Part shown: positions 18,368 to 26,472 of the stretch, one piece after another
How positions within the stretch are numbered: the first letter of the stretch is position 1
Layout of the letters: each line of letters opens with the position of its first letter
Source of the DNA: UBA9655 sp963704475
GTDB lineage: Bacteria; Pseudomonadota; Alphaproteobacteria; UBA9655
Direction: 5' to 3'
NCBI GenBank assembly: GCA_963704475.1
Contig: OY969900.1
Location: 744,001 to 808,000, forward strand
Length of the DNA stretch: 64,000 nt
Made by a program: the position numbers and the translations under genes
Notes under the pieces: model-generated
Told to the model about the DNA's origin: nothing
Databases searched by the model: none
Seen by the model: the letters and a program-made list of their open reading frames with translations, nothing else

Positions 18368-18712
18368 ATGGAAAAGAAAAACTTACGTAGCTTACTCATC
18401 GGCGTTAGCGCTGTTGCTGGGATCTTTTGTGAAAGTCAATCAGCCAGTGCACTCACTTGCTGTCAGTTTCAGGATAGTTCTGGGACGGTCATAGAACCCT
18501 CAAAACTACCTTCACTAGCTGAAGACATAATTAAAGGCTCAAAGAGTTTCTGTAAAGTATGCAATAGCGATGGAAATAATCAACATCACACATGGCATGG
18601 TGAAACTTGCAATGGCGGGTGGCATAATGAACTCGAGGCAAAGCTTGCTATTACTGCTGTTAATAGTAAATATCCTACTTTTCCAAATAGCCTGCCATCA
18701 GACTGTAGTTAA
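18368..18712 (+). CDS. Small exported Cys-containing protein, paralogue 2
   Basis: 114 residues of unknown family. The signal peptide MEKKNLRSLLIGVSAVAGIF is nearly the same as in the gene at 17827, including the DNA. The mature part is different: seven or so Cys (TCCQFQ, FCKVCNSDG, ETCNGG, PSDCS) and a His-rich NNQHHTWHGE stretch. ATG at 18368 has AAGGA 8 bases upstream. The pair may be co-transcribed across a hairpin. Disulfide-bonded export is likely from the Cys content; function unknown. Confidence 0.75.
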   Translation: MEKKNLRSLLIGVSAVAGIFCESQSASALTCCQFQDSSGTVIEPSKLPSLAEDIIKGSKSFCKVCNSDGNNQHHTWHGETCNGGWHNELEAKLAITAVNSKYPTFPNSLPSDCS

Positions 18713-18730
18713 TCTCTTTTGTTGCCCCCT

Positions 18731-18759
18731 TTGTCTCCTCCTATCAGAGGAGGGGACAA
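18731..18759. terminator. Hairpin between convergent genes
   Basis: TTGTCTCCTCC pairs with GGAGGGGACAA (one G-T) around a TATCAGA loop. It lies between the end of the exported protein gene and the end of mreC, so it could end both transcripts. No long T-run. Confidence 0.4.
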
Positions 18760-18806
18760 AAGAGGTTAGACCATCCCACTCATTCCAAACACAACGTCGC
18801 ATTGCT

Positions 18807-19682
18807 TTACTCCTCCTCCATCAACGTATTAGAGAAAGGTTTCAAAACATGCACCCACTCCAGACCACCTGGTGAGACATACGGGCGCACGCGAATCTTT
18901 CCATTAGCCGTTTCAGAAACCGTCCCAACAGGCAAGCCTGGGGGGAAAATGCCCCCCAATCCCGAGGTTACAACCTGTTCACCTTTCTGAACATTTTGAG
19001 GCTCAGCAACATATACAAGTGCTGGGGAGAAGCTTCCATCTCCGGCAAGGATTGCTTTTTGGTTTGAGCTAACGGTCATGACAGGAATCCGTGAATTTGC
19101 ATCATTAAGAAGCAAAACCCGCGCCACGTGACGCCCCACTTTCTCAAGACGACCCAAAATTCCGAGCAGTGCAACAACGGCTTGATCTTTTTCCAGACCA
19201 TCACGCGTGCCCGCTTCAATAAGAAACACATGATGAATCCCATCATAAGGGGTGGCCACTATACGAGCTGTGAGGTGTTTATAGGGTTCAGCATAAGGAA
19301 TGTTCAAGTTTTGTTTTAAAATCGCATTTTCATGAATAAGCGGCTCTAACGCCTGGAGTTTCCATCTCAAGTCGTCATTCTCACGTAAAAGACGGGCATG
19401 ATCTTGCTTCAGATATACAAAAGTATGGCTTTGATTAAAAAAAACGTGTGCCGCATGAAACGGCTGAATAAAAGCCTTTTGAATCCAAGCCGTTCCTTCA
19501 AAAAGGACGGAGTGAGAGGCGACATAAAAGGGAGGATAAAAGCGGAGAGAGCACCCAATAGTCAAAAGGAGAAGAGTCATGGCCACGCCAGGTTTTTGCC
19601 AGCTCTGACGAATTCGGGACGGATACGGATTTGCCGTTGGCTTCAAAGGACCGGGCTTTTTATGACGAACGAAAAGGGACAC
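18807..19682 (-). CDS. mreC: Rod-shape-determining protein MreC
   Basis: Bitopic inner-membrane protein of the elongasome linking MreB and MreD to the peptidoglycan enzymes. 291 residues: a cytoplasmic N-terminus, one membrane segment (AMTLLLLTIGCSLRFYPPF, about residues 34-52), a coiled-coil stretch (YLKQDHARLLRENDDLRWKLQ), then the beta-barrel MreC core with GLGGIFPPGLPVGTV. It follows mreB by 14 bases. mreD, pbp2 and rodA, which usually follow, are not present; two unrelated exported-protein genes converge on it. Confidence 0.93.
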   Translation of the reverse strand: MSLFVRHKKPGPLKPTANPYPSRIRQSWQKPGVAMTLLLLTIGCSLRFYPPFYVASHSVLFEGTAWIQKAFIQPFHAAHVFFNQSHTFVYLKQDHARLLRENDDLRWKLQALEPLIHENAILKQNLNIPYAEPYKHLTARIVATPYDGIHHVFLIEAGTRDGLEKDQAVVALLGILGRLEKVGRHVARVLLLNDANSRIPVMTVSSNQKAILAGDGSFSPALVYVAEPQNVQKGEQVVTSGLGGIFPPGLPVGTVSETANGKIRVRPYVSPGGLEWVHVLKPFSNTLMEEE

Positions 19683-19696
19683 CCAGCCACCTCACG

Positions 19697-20734
19697 TCAT
19701 GTCGTAATCAAGACGTTTTTGTGATGATTCATTAAATCAAGAGCCGCACCCGTTCCTAAAGCCACACACGAGAGGGCATCTTCTGCAACAATCACAGGAA
19801 GACCTGTAACTTTGCGAAGGAGGATATCGAGATTTGATAAAAGAGCTCCGCCCCCTGTCAAGACAATGCCACGATCTACAATGTCAGCCGCAAGCTCAGG
19901 AGCTGTATTTTCGAGAGCAAGCTTTACTGCTTCCACAATGGCAGACGTTGGCTCACCCACACTTTCAGCAATTTGCCTTTCTGAAATCGTAATTTCTTTA
20001 GGAATTCCATTGAGGAGGTCTCGTCCCTTAATTGTCATGATACGCCCCTCCCCCTCTTGAGGAACTATAGCTGAGCCAATTTCTCTTTTGAGCTTTTCAG
20101 CACTGGCCTCTCCAATAAGAAGATTATGCTGACGACGAATATAGCTAATAATCGCCTCATCCATATTATCTCCTCCCACACGCACAGAACGAGAATAAAC
20201 AATCCCCCCGAGAGAAAGAACGGCTACTTCTGTTGTTCCTCCTCCAATATCAACAACCATAGATCCAGTGGGCTCGGTCACAGGCAATCCTGCTCCAATG
20301 GCGGCTGCCATGGGTTCTTCAATTAAATAAACACTCCGTGCCCCTGCACTTTCTGCGGATTCTTGAATTGCGCGTCTTTCCACGGCTGTGGAGCCAGACG
20401 GCACACAAATAATCACACGAGGACTCACAAAGCGACGCCGCTTGTGGACTTTATGCATAAAATATTTAATCATTTCTTCAGCAACTTCAAAATCCGCAAT
20501 AACGCCTTCTCTTAAAGGGCGGATAGCTTGAATATTTCCAGGGGTCCGACCGACCATAAGCTTGGCTTCTTCCCCTACTGCAAGAACTTGTTTTTTACCT
20601 CGAGACGTAGCAATGGCAACCACAGAAGGTTCATTCAATACAATCCCCTCTCCTTTGACAAAAACAAGCGTGTTAGCTGTCCCCAAGTCAATAGCCATAT
20701 CTGAAGAAAGTCTACCAAGTAACCGTGAAAACAT
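19697..20734 (-). CDS. mreB: Actin-like cell-shape protein MreB
   Basis: ATP-binding actin homologue forming membrane-bound filaments that organise lateral wall growth. 345 residues. Phosphate-binding loops IDLGTANTLVFVKG and DIGGGTTEVAVLSLGG, and the adenosine motif GIVLTGGGALLSNLD, are all intact. First gene of the mreBC unit. Presence of mreBC with the complete mur set implies a wall-bearing rod-shaped cell. Assignment is certain. Confidence 0.97.
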   Translation of the reverse strand: MFSRLLGRLSSDMAIDLGTANTLVFVKGEGIVLNEPSVVAIATSRGKKQVLAVGEEAKLMVGRTPGNIQAIRPLREGVIADFEVAEEMIKYFMHKVHKRRRFVSPRVIICVPSGSTAVERRAIQESAESAGARSVYLIEEPMAAAIGAGLPVTEPTGSMVVDIGGGTTEVAVLSLGGIVYSRSVRVGGDNMDEAIISYIRRQHNLLIGEASAEKLKREIGSAIVPQEGEGRIMTIKGRDLLNGIPKEITISERQIAESVGEPTSAIVEAVKLALENTAPELAADIVDRGIVLTGGGALLSNLDILLRKVTGLPVIVAEDALSCVALGTGAALDLMNHHKNVLITT

Positions 20735-20785
20735 TTATTTTTACTCTCGTTGTGTATCGTAAGTATTTCTATAGCACATTCTCTA

Positions 20786-21724
20786 TCAATGCACAGCTTT
20801 TTTTGACCTTGACAGCTCTTCTGTTTTCTCAGGGAAACCCACAGCAGGAAGAGGAGCTTTAGGATTTTTCAAAATAAAATCCACCATGCGTGCTGTTTGG
20901 TGCCCGAGGGCCCGCTGATCAGGCCCAAGCGCTGCGAGAGCCCCTTGATCGACGATATCAATGTCGCTCACAAAAGCAGGGATGTTACAGGCACGCGTGG
21001 CCTTCACCACACTTTTAAACGCGCTTAAAGCCGTATTATCATTGTTAATAAATACAGCATCCACTTTCCCGCATAGGCTTTGAGTGGCCGCGAAGACATC
21101 GTTTGTTTTATTGGCAGTTGCCATTTCTAGCTTCCATCCAAACGTTTTAGCTGCCTTTTCCATCATCTCATTAAGGGCTGTTGAATTCTCTTCCCCAGGA
21201 TTATAGACAATGCCTAAGGTTTTTATGGTGGGAAGGAGTCGTTTAAAGAGTGCAAACTGGGACTCGACAGCAATAAAATCTGACACTCCCGTCACATTTC
21301 CTGTTGGTGCTTTCAGATCTGTCACAAGTTTTGAAGATAGAGGGTCTGTAACAGCCGTAAAGACAACGGGAATCTTTTTATCTTTTGTGGCCGCCATAAC
21401 GGCTTGAGCTGCAGACGTTCCGATCGCCACAATAATATCTGGATTGTTTGATGCGAATTTTTGGGCAATTTGAGAGCTCAAGGTCGGATTGCCTTGGGCA
21501 GATTGAAAGTCGACGGTAAGGGTATCCCCTTCTTTATAGCCTAACGCCTTCAGTTCCTCAAGGATACCCTCTCGATTTATATTTAACGCAGGGTGATCAA
21601 TAATCTGAAGAATGGAAACTTTGACGGGAGCGCTTTGAGAAGAAGAAAGAGAGACAAGGGATAAGATAAAAAGTAAACAAGCGGCAATTTTAAAAGTTTG
21701 GCTCAGGATATTAAAAAAGTACAT
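20786..21724 (-). CDS. ABC transporter substrate-binding protein (ABC_sub_bind type)
   Basis: Periplasmic solute-binding protein of the family that includes tryptophan/tyrosine binding proteins (TrpX-like). 312 residues with a signal peptide (FKIAACLLFILSLVSLSSSQ). The fold signature is seen in KVSILQIIDHPALN, PDIIVAIGTSAAQA and PVVFTAVTDPLSSKL. No permease or ATPase gene is adjacent, so partners must be elsewhere or lost. ATG at 21724 has GAGGA 7 bases upstream and lies inside a His-rich leader ORF, suggesting translational control. Ligand unknown; the His-rich leader hints at a histidine-related signal, but this is inference. Confidence 0.85.
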   Translation of the reverse strand: MYFFNILSQTFKIAACLLFILSLVSLSSSQSAPVKVSILQIIDHPALNINREGILEELKALGYKEGDTLTVDFQSAQGNPTLSSQIAQKFASNNPDIIVAIGTSAAQAVMAATKDKKIPVVFTAVTDPLSSKLVTDLKAPTGNVTGVSDFIAVESQFALFKRLLPTIKTLGIVYNPGEENSTALNEMMEKAAKTFGWKLEMATANKTNDVFAATQSLCGKVDAVFINNDNTALSAFKSVVKATRACNIPAFVSDIDIVDQGALAALGPDQRALGHQTARMVDFILKNPKAPLPAVGFPEKTEELSRSKKAVH

Positions 21725-21801
21725 TTTAGGGTCCTCATTTGGTTAAGTCGTCGTTGCAATCGAAAGATGTGTAAAAACATGTGATGATGATGTCGATGCA
21801 T
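21703..21801 (-). CDS. His-rich leader peptide overlapping the binding-protein start
   Basis: A 32-codon frame beginning MHRHHHHMFLHIF, with an excellent ribosome site (AGGAG, 7-base spacer). It runs past the ATG of the substrate-binding protein gene and stops 19 bases inside it. Five of the first seven residues are His and a further His follows at residue 11. The layout resembles leader peptides such as hisL that sense charged tRNA. I see no obvious attenuator hairpin, because leader and gene overlap; coupling or ribosome-stalling control is the likelier mode. Translation is unproven. Confidence 0.5.
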   Translation of the reverse strand: MHRHHHHMFLHIFRLQRRLNQMRTLKCTFLIS

Positions 21802-22134
21802 GATGACTCTCCTTTTGTAGGTAAAATTACTTTTTAAATGGAGATCTTATTCTACAGAATTTTTCAAAAAATGAAACCATTTTTATGAAAAACAAGAAAA
21901 CCATTTTAAAGAAAAAGTTTTGTTATATTTTGTAGTAATACTCTCAATATTGCTTGTGTTGTAGCATTTATATTGTTGAAACTCAAATATAAGGTCAGCT
22001 TTGTTCGATTTTGTAAGGCCTCAGGCAATACTCCCGCACCGCTAATATTATTGCAATTACCTCAATTGAGTCATTTTTTGCAGATATGGCAAGGTCGCAG
22101 CCAATGCCGTTGCTTCCGGATGCAGTAAAGAAAA

Positions 22135-22218
22135 TTAGGTATTTTCTTTGAAGAATGAGTTAATGTACTCCATAGGAGTGAGACCTTGCAAGCTGACTAG
22201 GGTCCATATATGGGCAAT
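22135..22218 (-). pseudogene. C-terminal remnant of an integrase-core transposase
   Basis: The minus strand reads ...SLQGLTPMEYINSFFKENT and stop, which is the typical end of IS3/IS481-type transposases (GLTPxEY). No upstream portion is recognisable. It lies in the 490-bp non-coding stretch between the leader peptide and rimI; the rest of that stretch is AT-rich and shows nothing else. Confidence 0.55.
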
Positions 22219-22226
22219 TAAAAAAT

Positions 22227-22255
22227 TTGACAAAGATATAAAATACATTTAGAAT
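22227..22255 (+). promoter_or_regulatory. Sigma70-type promoter of the rimI-fur-olsBA-miaB unit
   Basis: TTGACA (22227-22232), 17-base spacer, TAGAAT (22250-22255), 35 bases before the rimI ATG. The best consensus promoter I see in the window. Confidence 0.7.
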
Positions 22256-22290
22256 GAAAAATAGAAAGGCGCAGTACTGTATCTATAGAA

Positions 22291-22737
22291 ATGAATATTT
22301 CCCCCTTAATTCTCAAAGACAGCCAAGAAGCGGCAGAGCTACACCAAAAAGCCTTTTTTAAAGGATGGACGGCAAGCGTATTTGAGGAGTTCTTACAAAA
22401 TCCTTTGACATTCGGGCTGAAGATCAAGAAAAATAAAAGTCTTTCTGGGTATATTTTATGGACAAAAATTGCGGATGAAGCAGAAATCCTAACCCTTGTC
22501 GTAGATCCCTCATACCAGCGAAAAGGAATAGGCAGCGCTCTTATAACACGTCTTTGTGAAACATTAAAAGATAAAGGAATTCTACGCCTGTTCCTTGAAG
22601 TTGCTGAAGATAATGTAGAAGGTCTTTCCTTTTATCCTAAGCATGGTTTTGTTTTTCTAAGCAAACGACCTCGTTATTATCCAAGAGAAGAAAATGGGTA
22701 TATTTCTGCTTTGAATTTTGTTAAAGATCTTATATAA
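22291..22737 (+). CDS. rimI: GNAT acetyltransferase, RimI-like
   Basis: GNAT-fold acetyl-CoA transferase resembling RimI, which acetylates the N-terminal Ala of ribosomal protein S18. 148 residues, family length. The acetyl-CoA pyrophosphate loop is YQRKGIGSALITRL (about residues 75-88), followed by LFLEVAEDNVEGLSFYPKHGF, matching the RimI region E-V-x-x-x-N-x-x-A-x-x-x-Y. Its position directly before fur and miaB is the usual alphaproteobacterial order. The common upstream partner tsaB is not here. Other GNAT substrates cannot be excluded. Confidence 0.82.
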   Translation: MNISPLILKDSQEAAELHQKAFFKGWTASVFEEFLQNPLTFGLKIKKNKSLSGYILWTKIADEAEILTLVVDPSYQRKGIGSALITRLCETLKDKGILRLFLEVAEDNVEGLSFYPKHGFVFLSKRPRYYPREENGYISALNFVKDLI

Positions 22738-22747
22738 AGGGAAATTC

Positions 22748-23191
22748 ATGGCTTTTTCTAATTTAGAACAGCTTTGCAGAGAAAAAGGACTACGAATGAC
22801 GGACCAAAGGCGCGTTATTATACGTGTTTTGTCTAATTCGCACGATCACCCTGATGCAACAGCTGTATATAAACGTGTAAATCAACTTAATTCTAACATT
22901 AGCCTTGCAACAGTTTACCGAACCTTGTGTTTATTTGAAGAAGCTCATATTTTGGAGCGTCATGAGTTTAAAGGCGGAACGTCCCGCTATGAAGAAACGT
23001 CAGTTGAACATCACGACCATTTGATTGATACGCAGACAGGGCATATTATTGAGTTCCAGGATGAGCGTATTGAAGCACTTCAAACAGAAATTGCACATAA
23101 ATTAGGATACCATCTTGTTGGCCACCGCCTTGAATTGTATGGTACTCCTTTAAAAAAATTGAGAGAGAAACATAAACTTAATGAAGCCTGA
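22748..23191 (+). CDS. fur: Fur family metalloregulator
   Basis: Fe(II)- or metal-sensing DNA-binding repressor. 147 residues: winged helix (QRRVIIRVLSNSHDHPDATAV and SLATVYRTLCLFEEA recognition helix), then the dimer and metal domain with EHHDHLIDTQTGHIIEFQDE. The C-terminal Cys-x2-Cys pairs of zinc-structural Fur proteins are absent, as in many alphaproteobacterial Fur/Mur proteins, so iron versus manganese sensing is open. ATG at 22748 follows AAAGGGAAATTC. The end overlaps the olsB start. Assignment to the superfamily is firm. Confidence 0.92.
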   Translation: MAFSNLEQLCREKGLRMTDQRRVIIRVLSNSHDHPDATAVYKRVNQLNSNISLATVYRTLCLFEEAHILERHEFKGGTSRYEETSVEHHDHLIDTQTGHIIEFQDERIEALQTEIAHKLGYHLVGHRLELYGTPLKKLREKHKLNEA

Positions 23192-24005
23192 GCTTAGCCC
23201 TTCCCCTTTTGATCGTTTTTCAAAGACGCTCCCTTTATTGAAGAGCGGCTCTTTAGAAGTGCGTCTTGCAAAAAGCGAAAGAGACATAAAAGCAGCCCAA
23301 TTATTACGGTACGACGTGTTTTATGAGGAATGTGGAGCCCAACCTGATGAAACAGTCGCGCGCTTAAAACAAGACGTGTCCCCTATCGATGATTTCTGTG
23401 ACGTTTTGTTGGTTATTGATCATGCATGCAATAAAATTGTTGGCACCTATCGTTTTATGTTACGAGAAGCGGCCATACAGTATGGGGGCTATTTTACAGC
23501 AAATGAATTTGATGTCAGCAAAGTCATCTCCTTTCCCGGACAAATTATGGAATTGGGACGTTCTTGTGTTCACAAAGACTACCGAACAAAACCGACTATG
23601 CAGCTTCTATGGCGCGGAATCGGCGCTTATATTCAGCTGAATCAGGTCAATCTTTGTTTTGGGTGTGCAAGCTTTATCGGTACAGATGTATCAAAATATG
23701 CACAAGCCTTGTCCTATCTTTACCATAATCATCTAGCGCCCCCAGAGATTAGAGCAAAAGCGCTCTCCCATCATTATCAAGAAATGAATTTGATTCCTCC
23801 TTCAAAAATCAATGCCAAAGAAGCCATGCGTCAGCTTCCGCCCTTAATTAAAGGGTATTTACGTCTTGGGGGATTTGTCGGAGAGGGCGCCTTCGTTGAC
23901 GTTCCGTTCAATTCGATTGATGTATGTATCATTGTAAAAAAAGAAATGATGACAGAACGTTATTCACAACGATATAACCCTCCTCCTTTGAATAAGGATA
24001 TATGA
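23181..24005 (+). CDS. olsB: Ornithine N-acyltransferase OlsB-like (GNAT)
   Basis: Likely transfers a 3-hydroxyacyl chain from acyl-ACP to ornithine, giving lyso-ornithine lipid. 274 residues. The family pattern is visible: LLRYDVFYEECG near the N-terminus, then DDFCDVLLVID, GTYRFMLRE, MELGRSCVHKDYR, and SLYxxx-like LCFGCASFIGTD. It starts inside the end of fur and overlaps the next acyltransferase gene by 4 bases. Together the two fit OlsB-OlsA of the phosphate-free ornithine-lipid pathway. A different hydroxyl or amine acceptor is possible. Confidence 0.82.
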   Translation: MKPELSPSPFDRFSKTLPLLKSGSLEVRLAKSERDIKAAQLLRYDVFYEECGAQPDETVARLKQDVSPIDDFCDVLLVIDHACNKIVGTYRFMLREAAIQYGGYFTANEFDVSKVISFPGQIMELGRSCVHKDYRTKPTMQLLWRGIGAYIQLNQVNLCFGCASFIGTDVSKYAQALSYLYHNHLAPPEIRAKALSHHYQEMNLIPPSKINAKEAMRQLPPLIKGYLRLGGFVGEGAFVDVPFNSIDVCIIVKKEMMTERYSQRYNPPPLNKDI

Positions 24006-24793
24006 TGCCACGTGCGTATGGTCTTGCACTCTGGCGTTTCTTTTTGGTGCTATTGGTTTACCTAACCTACTTCCCCATTTATTGGATCGCCCTTAAAATA
24101 AGTCGGCCTTTAGGACTTCGATTTGGACAACGGTTTCTTTCCACGTGGCGAAAATGTATTGGTCATCAGCTGATTATAAAAGGTGAACTTTCCTCAGTTA
24201 AGCCAACTCTTTTTGTCTCTAATCATTCAAGTTATGTGGATATCCTTACTTTAGGAACCTTTATCTCCGCCCGCTTTGTCGCCAAACAAGAAGTCGCCAA
24301 ATGGCCAATCATGGGACGTCTTGCCACGATGCAAGGCACCCTCTATATCGATAGAAGCCGCACGGCCATTGCGGACGGAACTGACAAGTTACTGACGTCT
24401 ATTGATCAAGGAGAAAGTCTTATTCTTTTTCCCGAAGGAACCACATCGGATGGCTGTCGCATCCTTCCCTTTGGAAGTTCTTTTTTTGATGTCGCTATGA
24501 AAAAAAACATGACCGTTCAACCGATTACGGTCACGTATGCCGGATGGGATGGCCTTCCCATGCCGTTGTTTATGCGTAAGTTTTGTGGATGGGTTAGCCC
24601 AGATATTGATATGATTTCTCATCTATGGTCTCTTGTGCAATTAGGGACGGTTCAAGTCATTGTTGAGTTGCATCCTCCTTTAAAAGCCCAAGATTTCGCG
24701 TCTCGTAAAGACCTTGCTTTGGCAAGTTTTCAAGCCGTTCAACACGGTCTTATTGATGCTTTTGCGCGCCCTATTGCAGCGCAGAGGAGTTAA
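24002..24793 (+). CDS. olsA: 1-acylglycerol-3-phosphate-type O-acyltransferase (OlsA/PlsC)
   Basis: Membrane acyltransferase of the PlsC family. 263 residues with one N-terminal hydrophobic segment (LWRFFLVLLVYLTYFPIYWI). The catalytic HX4D box is NHSSYVDIL (about residues 75-83), and the glycerol-phosphate/acceptor box is FPEGTTSDG (about 141-149). Overlap with olsB by ATGA-type coupling suggests it completes ornithine lipid by acylating lyso-ornithine lipid; it may also act as the general PlsC. 2 bases separate it from miaB. Confidence 0.85.
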   Translation: MMPRAYGLALWRFFLVLLVYLTYFPIYWIALKISRPLGLRFGQRFLSTWRKCIGHQLIIKGELSSVKPTLFVSNHSSYVDILTLGTFISARFVAKQEVAKWPIMGRLATMQGTLYIDRSRTAIADGTDKLLTSIDQGESLILFPEGTTSDGCRILPFGSSFFDVAMKKNMTVQPITVTYAGWDGLPMPLFMRKFCGWVSPDIDMISHLWSLVQLGTVQVIVELHPPLKAQDFASRKDLALASFQAVQHGLIDAFARPIAAQRS

Positions 24794-24795
24794 AA

Positions 24796-26130
24796 ATGGT
24801 TCAACGTCTCTATATAAAAACCTATGGCTGTCAGTCGAATGTTTACGATTCGGAGCGAATGGTCGATATTTTAAAACCCCTTGGGTATAAGTTGAGTGAT
24901 ACCCCAGAAGGGGCAGATCTTATTATTTTAAACACCTGCCATATTCGTGAAAAAGCAGAAGAAAAAGTATACTCTGATCTTGGCCGAGTCCGTTCCGGTA
25001 AAAGTGACAAAGCAATTATTGCTGTGGCAGGGTGTATGGCCCAAGCAGAGGGCGCTGAGATTATTCGACGTGCGCCTTATGTGGACATGGTTTTTGGACC
25101 CCAAACCTACCACCGTCTTCCAGAAATGATTGCGAGAGCCCATCGGTCAAGAGACAAGAAACCCGGCCCTGGACGAGGAATTGTCAATGTGGATTTCCCG
25201 GTTGAATCTAAGTTTGATCATCTTCCCCAAGATCGAACAAACGTAGGGCATTCGGCATTTGTAGCAATTCAAGAAGGATGCAATCAATTTTGTACATTTT
25301 GTGTTGTGCCTTATACCCGGGGGGCTGAATATTCACGTCCCGCAGAAGCCATCCGCCAAGAAGTAGAGCGCCTTGTTGAAAAAGGAGCAAAAGAAATCAC
25401 CCTTCTTGGGCAAAATGTTAATGCCTACCATGGGCAAGGCCCAACTGGAGAAGAATGGAGACTCGGACGGTTGATGGAATATTTAGCTTCTCTCAAAGGG
25501 CTCATGAGACTTCGTTATATGACCTCTCATCCACGAGATATGGACGAAGAACTGCTGATCGCTCACCGCGATATTCCTCAAGTCATGCCTTTCCTTCATC
25601 TTCCTGTTCAATCTGGATCAGATCGAATCTTAAAAGCCATGAATCGCAAACATACTGCTCAATATTATAGAGAGATTATGGAAAAAGCCCGCAGCTTCCG
25701 CCCAGACATTGCTTTTTCGTCTGATTTTATTGTGGGATTTCCGGGAGAAACAGAAGAAGATTTTCAGGAAACCCTCTCTCTTGTACAAGATGTTTACTAT
25801 TCCCAAGCCTATTCTTTTAAATATAGCCCTCGCCCTGGAACGCCAGGCGCCTTGATGGAAAATCAAGTTCCCGAAGATGTAAAGATTGAGCGTCTTGCGC
25901 GACTTCAAGACCTCTTACAAGCTCAACAACTTGCCTTTAATAAGGCAAGCGTCGGAAAAGAAGTATCGGTATTACTAGATCGTCCTGGAAAAAAAGAAGG
26001 GCAGTTATTAGGAAAAACACCTTATGCTCAATCTGTCTATGTGGATGCACTCCCACACGTTTTTGGAGAATGTGTCACTGTAAACATCGAAAAAGCTTTT
26101 TTGAATGGCCTGACAGGGAGCCTTATCTAA
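24796..26130 (+). CDS. miaB: tRNA-2-methylthio-N6-isopentenyladenosine synthase
   Basis: Radical-SAM enzyme that methylthiolates A37 of tRNAs reading UNN codons. 444 residues. N-terminal UPF0004 domain with three Cys (TYGCQSN, NTCHIRE, VAGCMAQ) for the auxiliary cluster, radical-SAM motif CNQFCTFCVVPYTRG (about residues 159-173), and the C-terminal TRAM domain. Last gene of the rimI-fur-olsB-olsA-miaB unit; the phoH-ybeY genes that commonly follow are missing. Certain. Confidence 0.97.
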   Translation: MVQRLYIKTYGCQSNVYDSERMVDILKPLGYKLSDTPEGADLIILNTCHIREKAEEKVYSDLGRVRSGKSDKAIIAVAGCMAQAEGAEIIRRAPYVDMVFGPQTYHRLPEMIARAHRSRDKKPGPGRGIVNVDFPVESKFDHLPQDRTNVGHSAFVAIQEGCNQFCTFCVVPYTRGAEYSRPAEAIRQEVERLVEKGAKEITLLGQNVNAYHGQGPTGEEWRLGRLMEYLASLKGLMRLRYMTSHPRDMDEELLIAHRDIPQVMPFLHLPVQSGSDRILKAMNRKHTAQYYREIMEKARSFRPDIAFSSDFIVGFPGETEEDFQETLSLVQDVYYSQAYSFKYSPRPGTPGALMENQVPEDVKIERLARLQDLLQAQQLAFNKASVGKEVSVLLDRPGKKEGQLLGKTPYAQSVYVDALPHVFGECVTVNIEKAFLNGLTGSLI

Positions 26131-26472
26131 AGACATGTCATATTATCAACTCTCCCCTTGTGGGATAGCTCGCAGCAAATCGGCGGGTGATAGGTAATTG
26201 AGGAGGGTTTGATATTGGCCGAAAATATGCGTTTTTTGGAATGATGGCGTGACTCAAGTCAATTTGAGACGGAATAATCTTTAATCTCTCCGGGTTAATT
26301 CCCAGCAGCTTGCTGCGGTCTGTCTTCTAGAGCAAGCCGACCCGAAGGAAAAATTCCCGTAATACTCCGTTGGCTTGCCACGGAGATAGGGAATTTTAGG
26401 TCTGCGTATTTATTATACACCGCCCCTTTCGGGAGCAACCTCTCCCACAAGGGGAGAGGTAATAATAAAAAA
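26131..26472. repeat. Gene-free gap with interspersed repeats
   Basis: Holds two GGGAGAG-type palindromes (26150-26168, degenerate; 26439-26459, CTCTCCCACAAGGGGAGAGG). Between them, at 26300-26396, is a different stem-rich stretch (CAGCAGCTTGCTGCGG, then ATACTCCGTTGGCTTGCCAC), reminiscent of other dispersed repeats. No gene seen. Confidence 0.6.
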
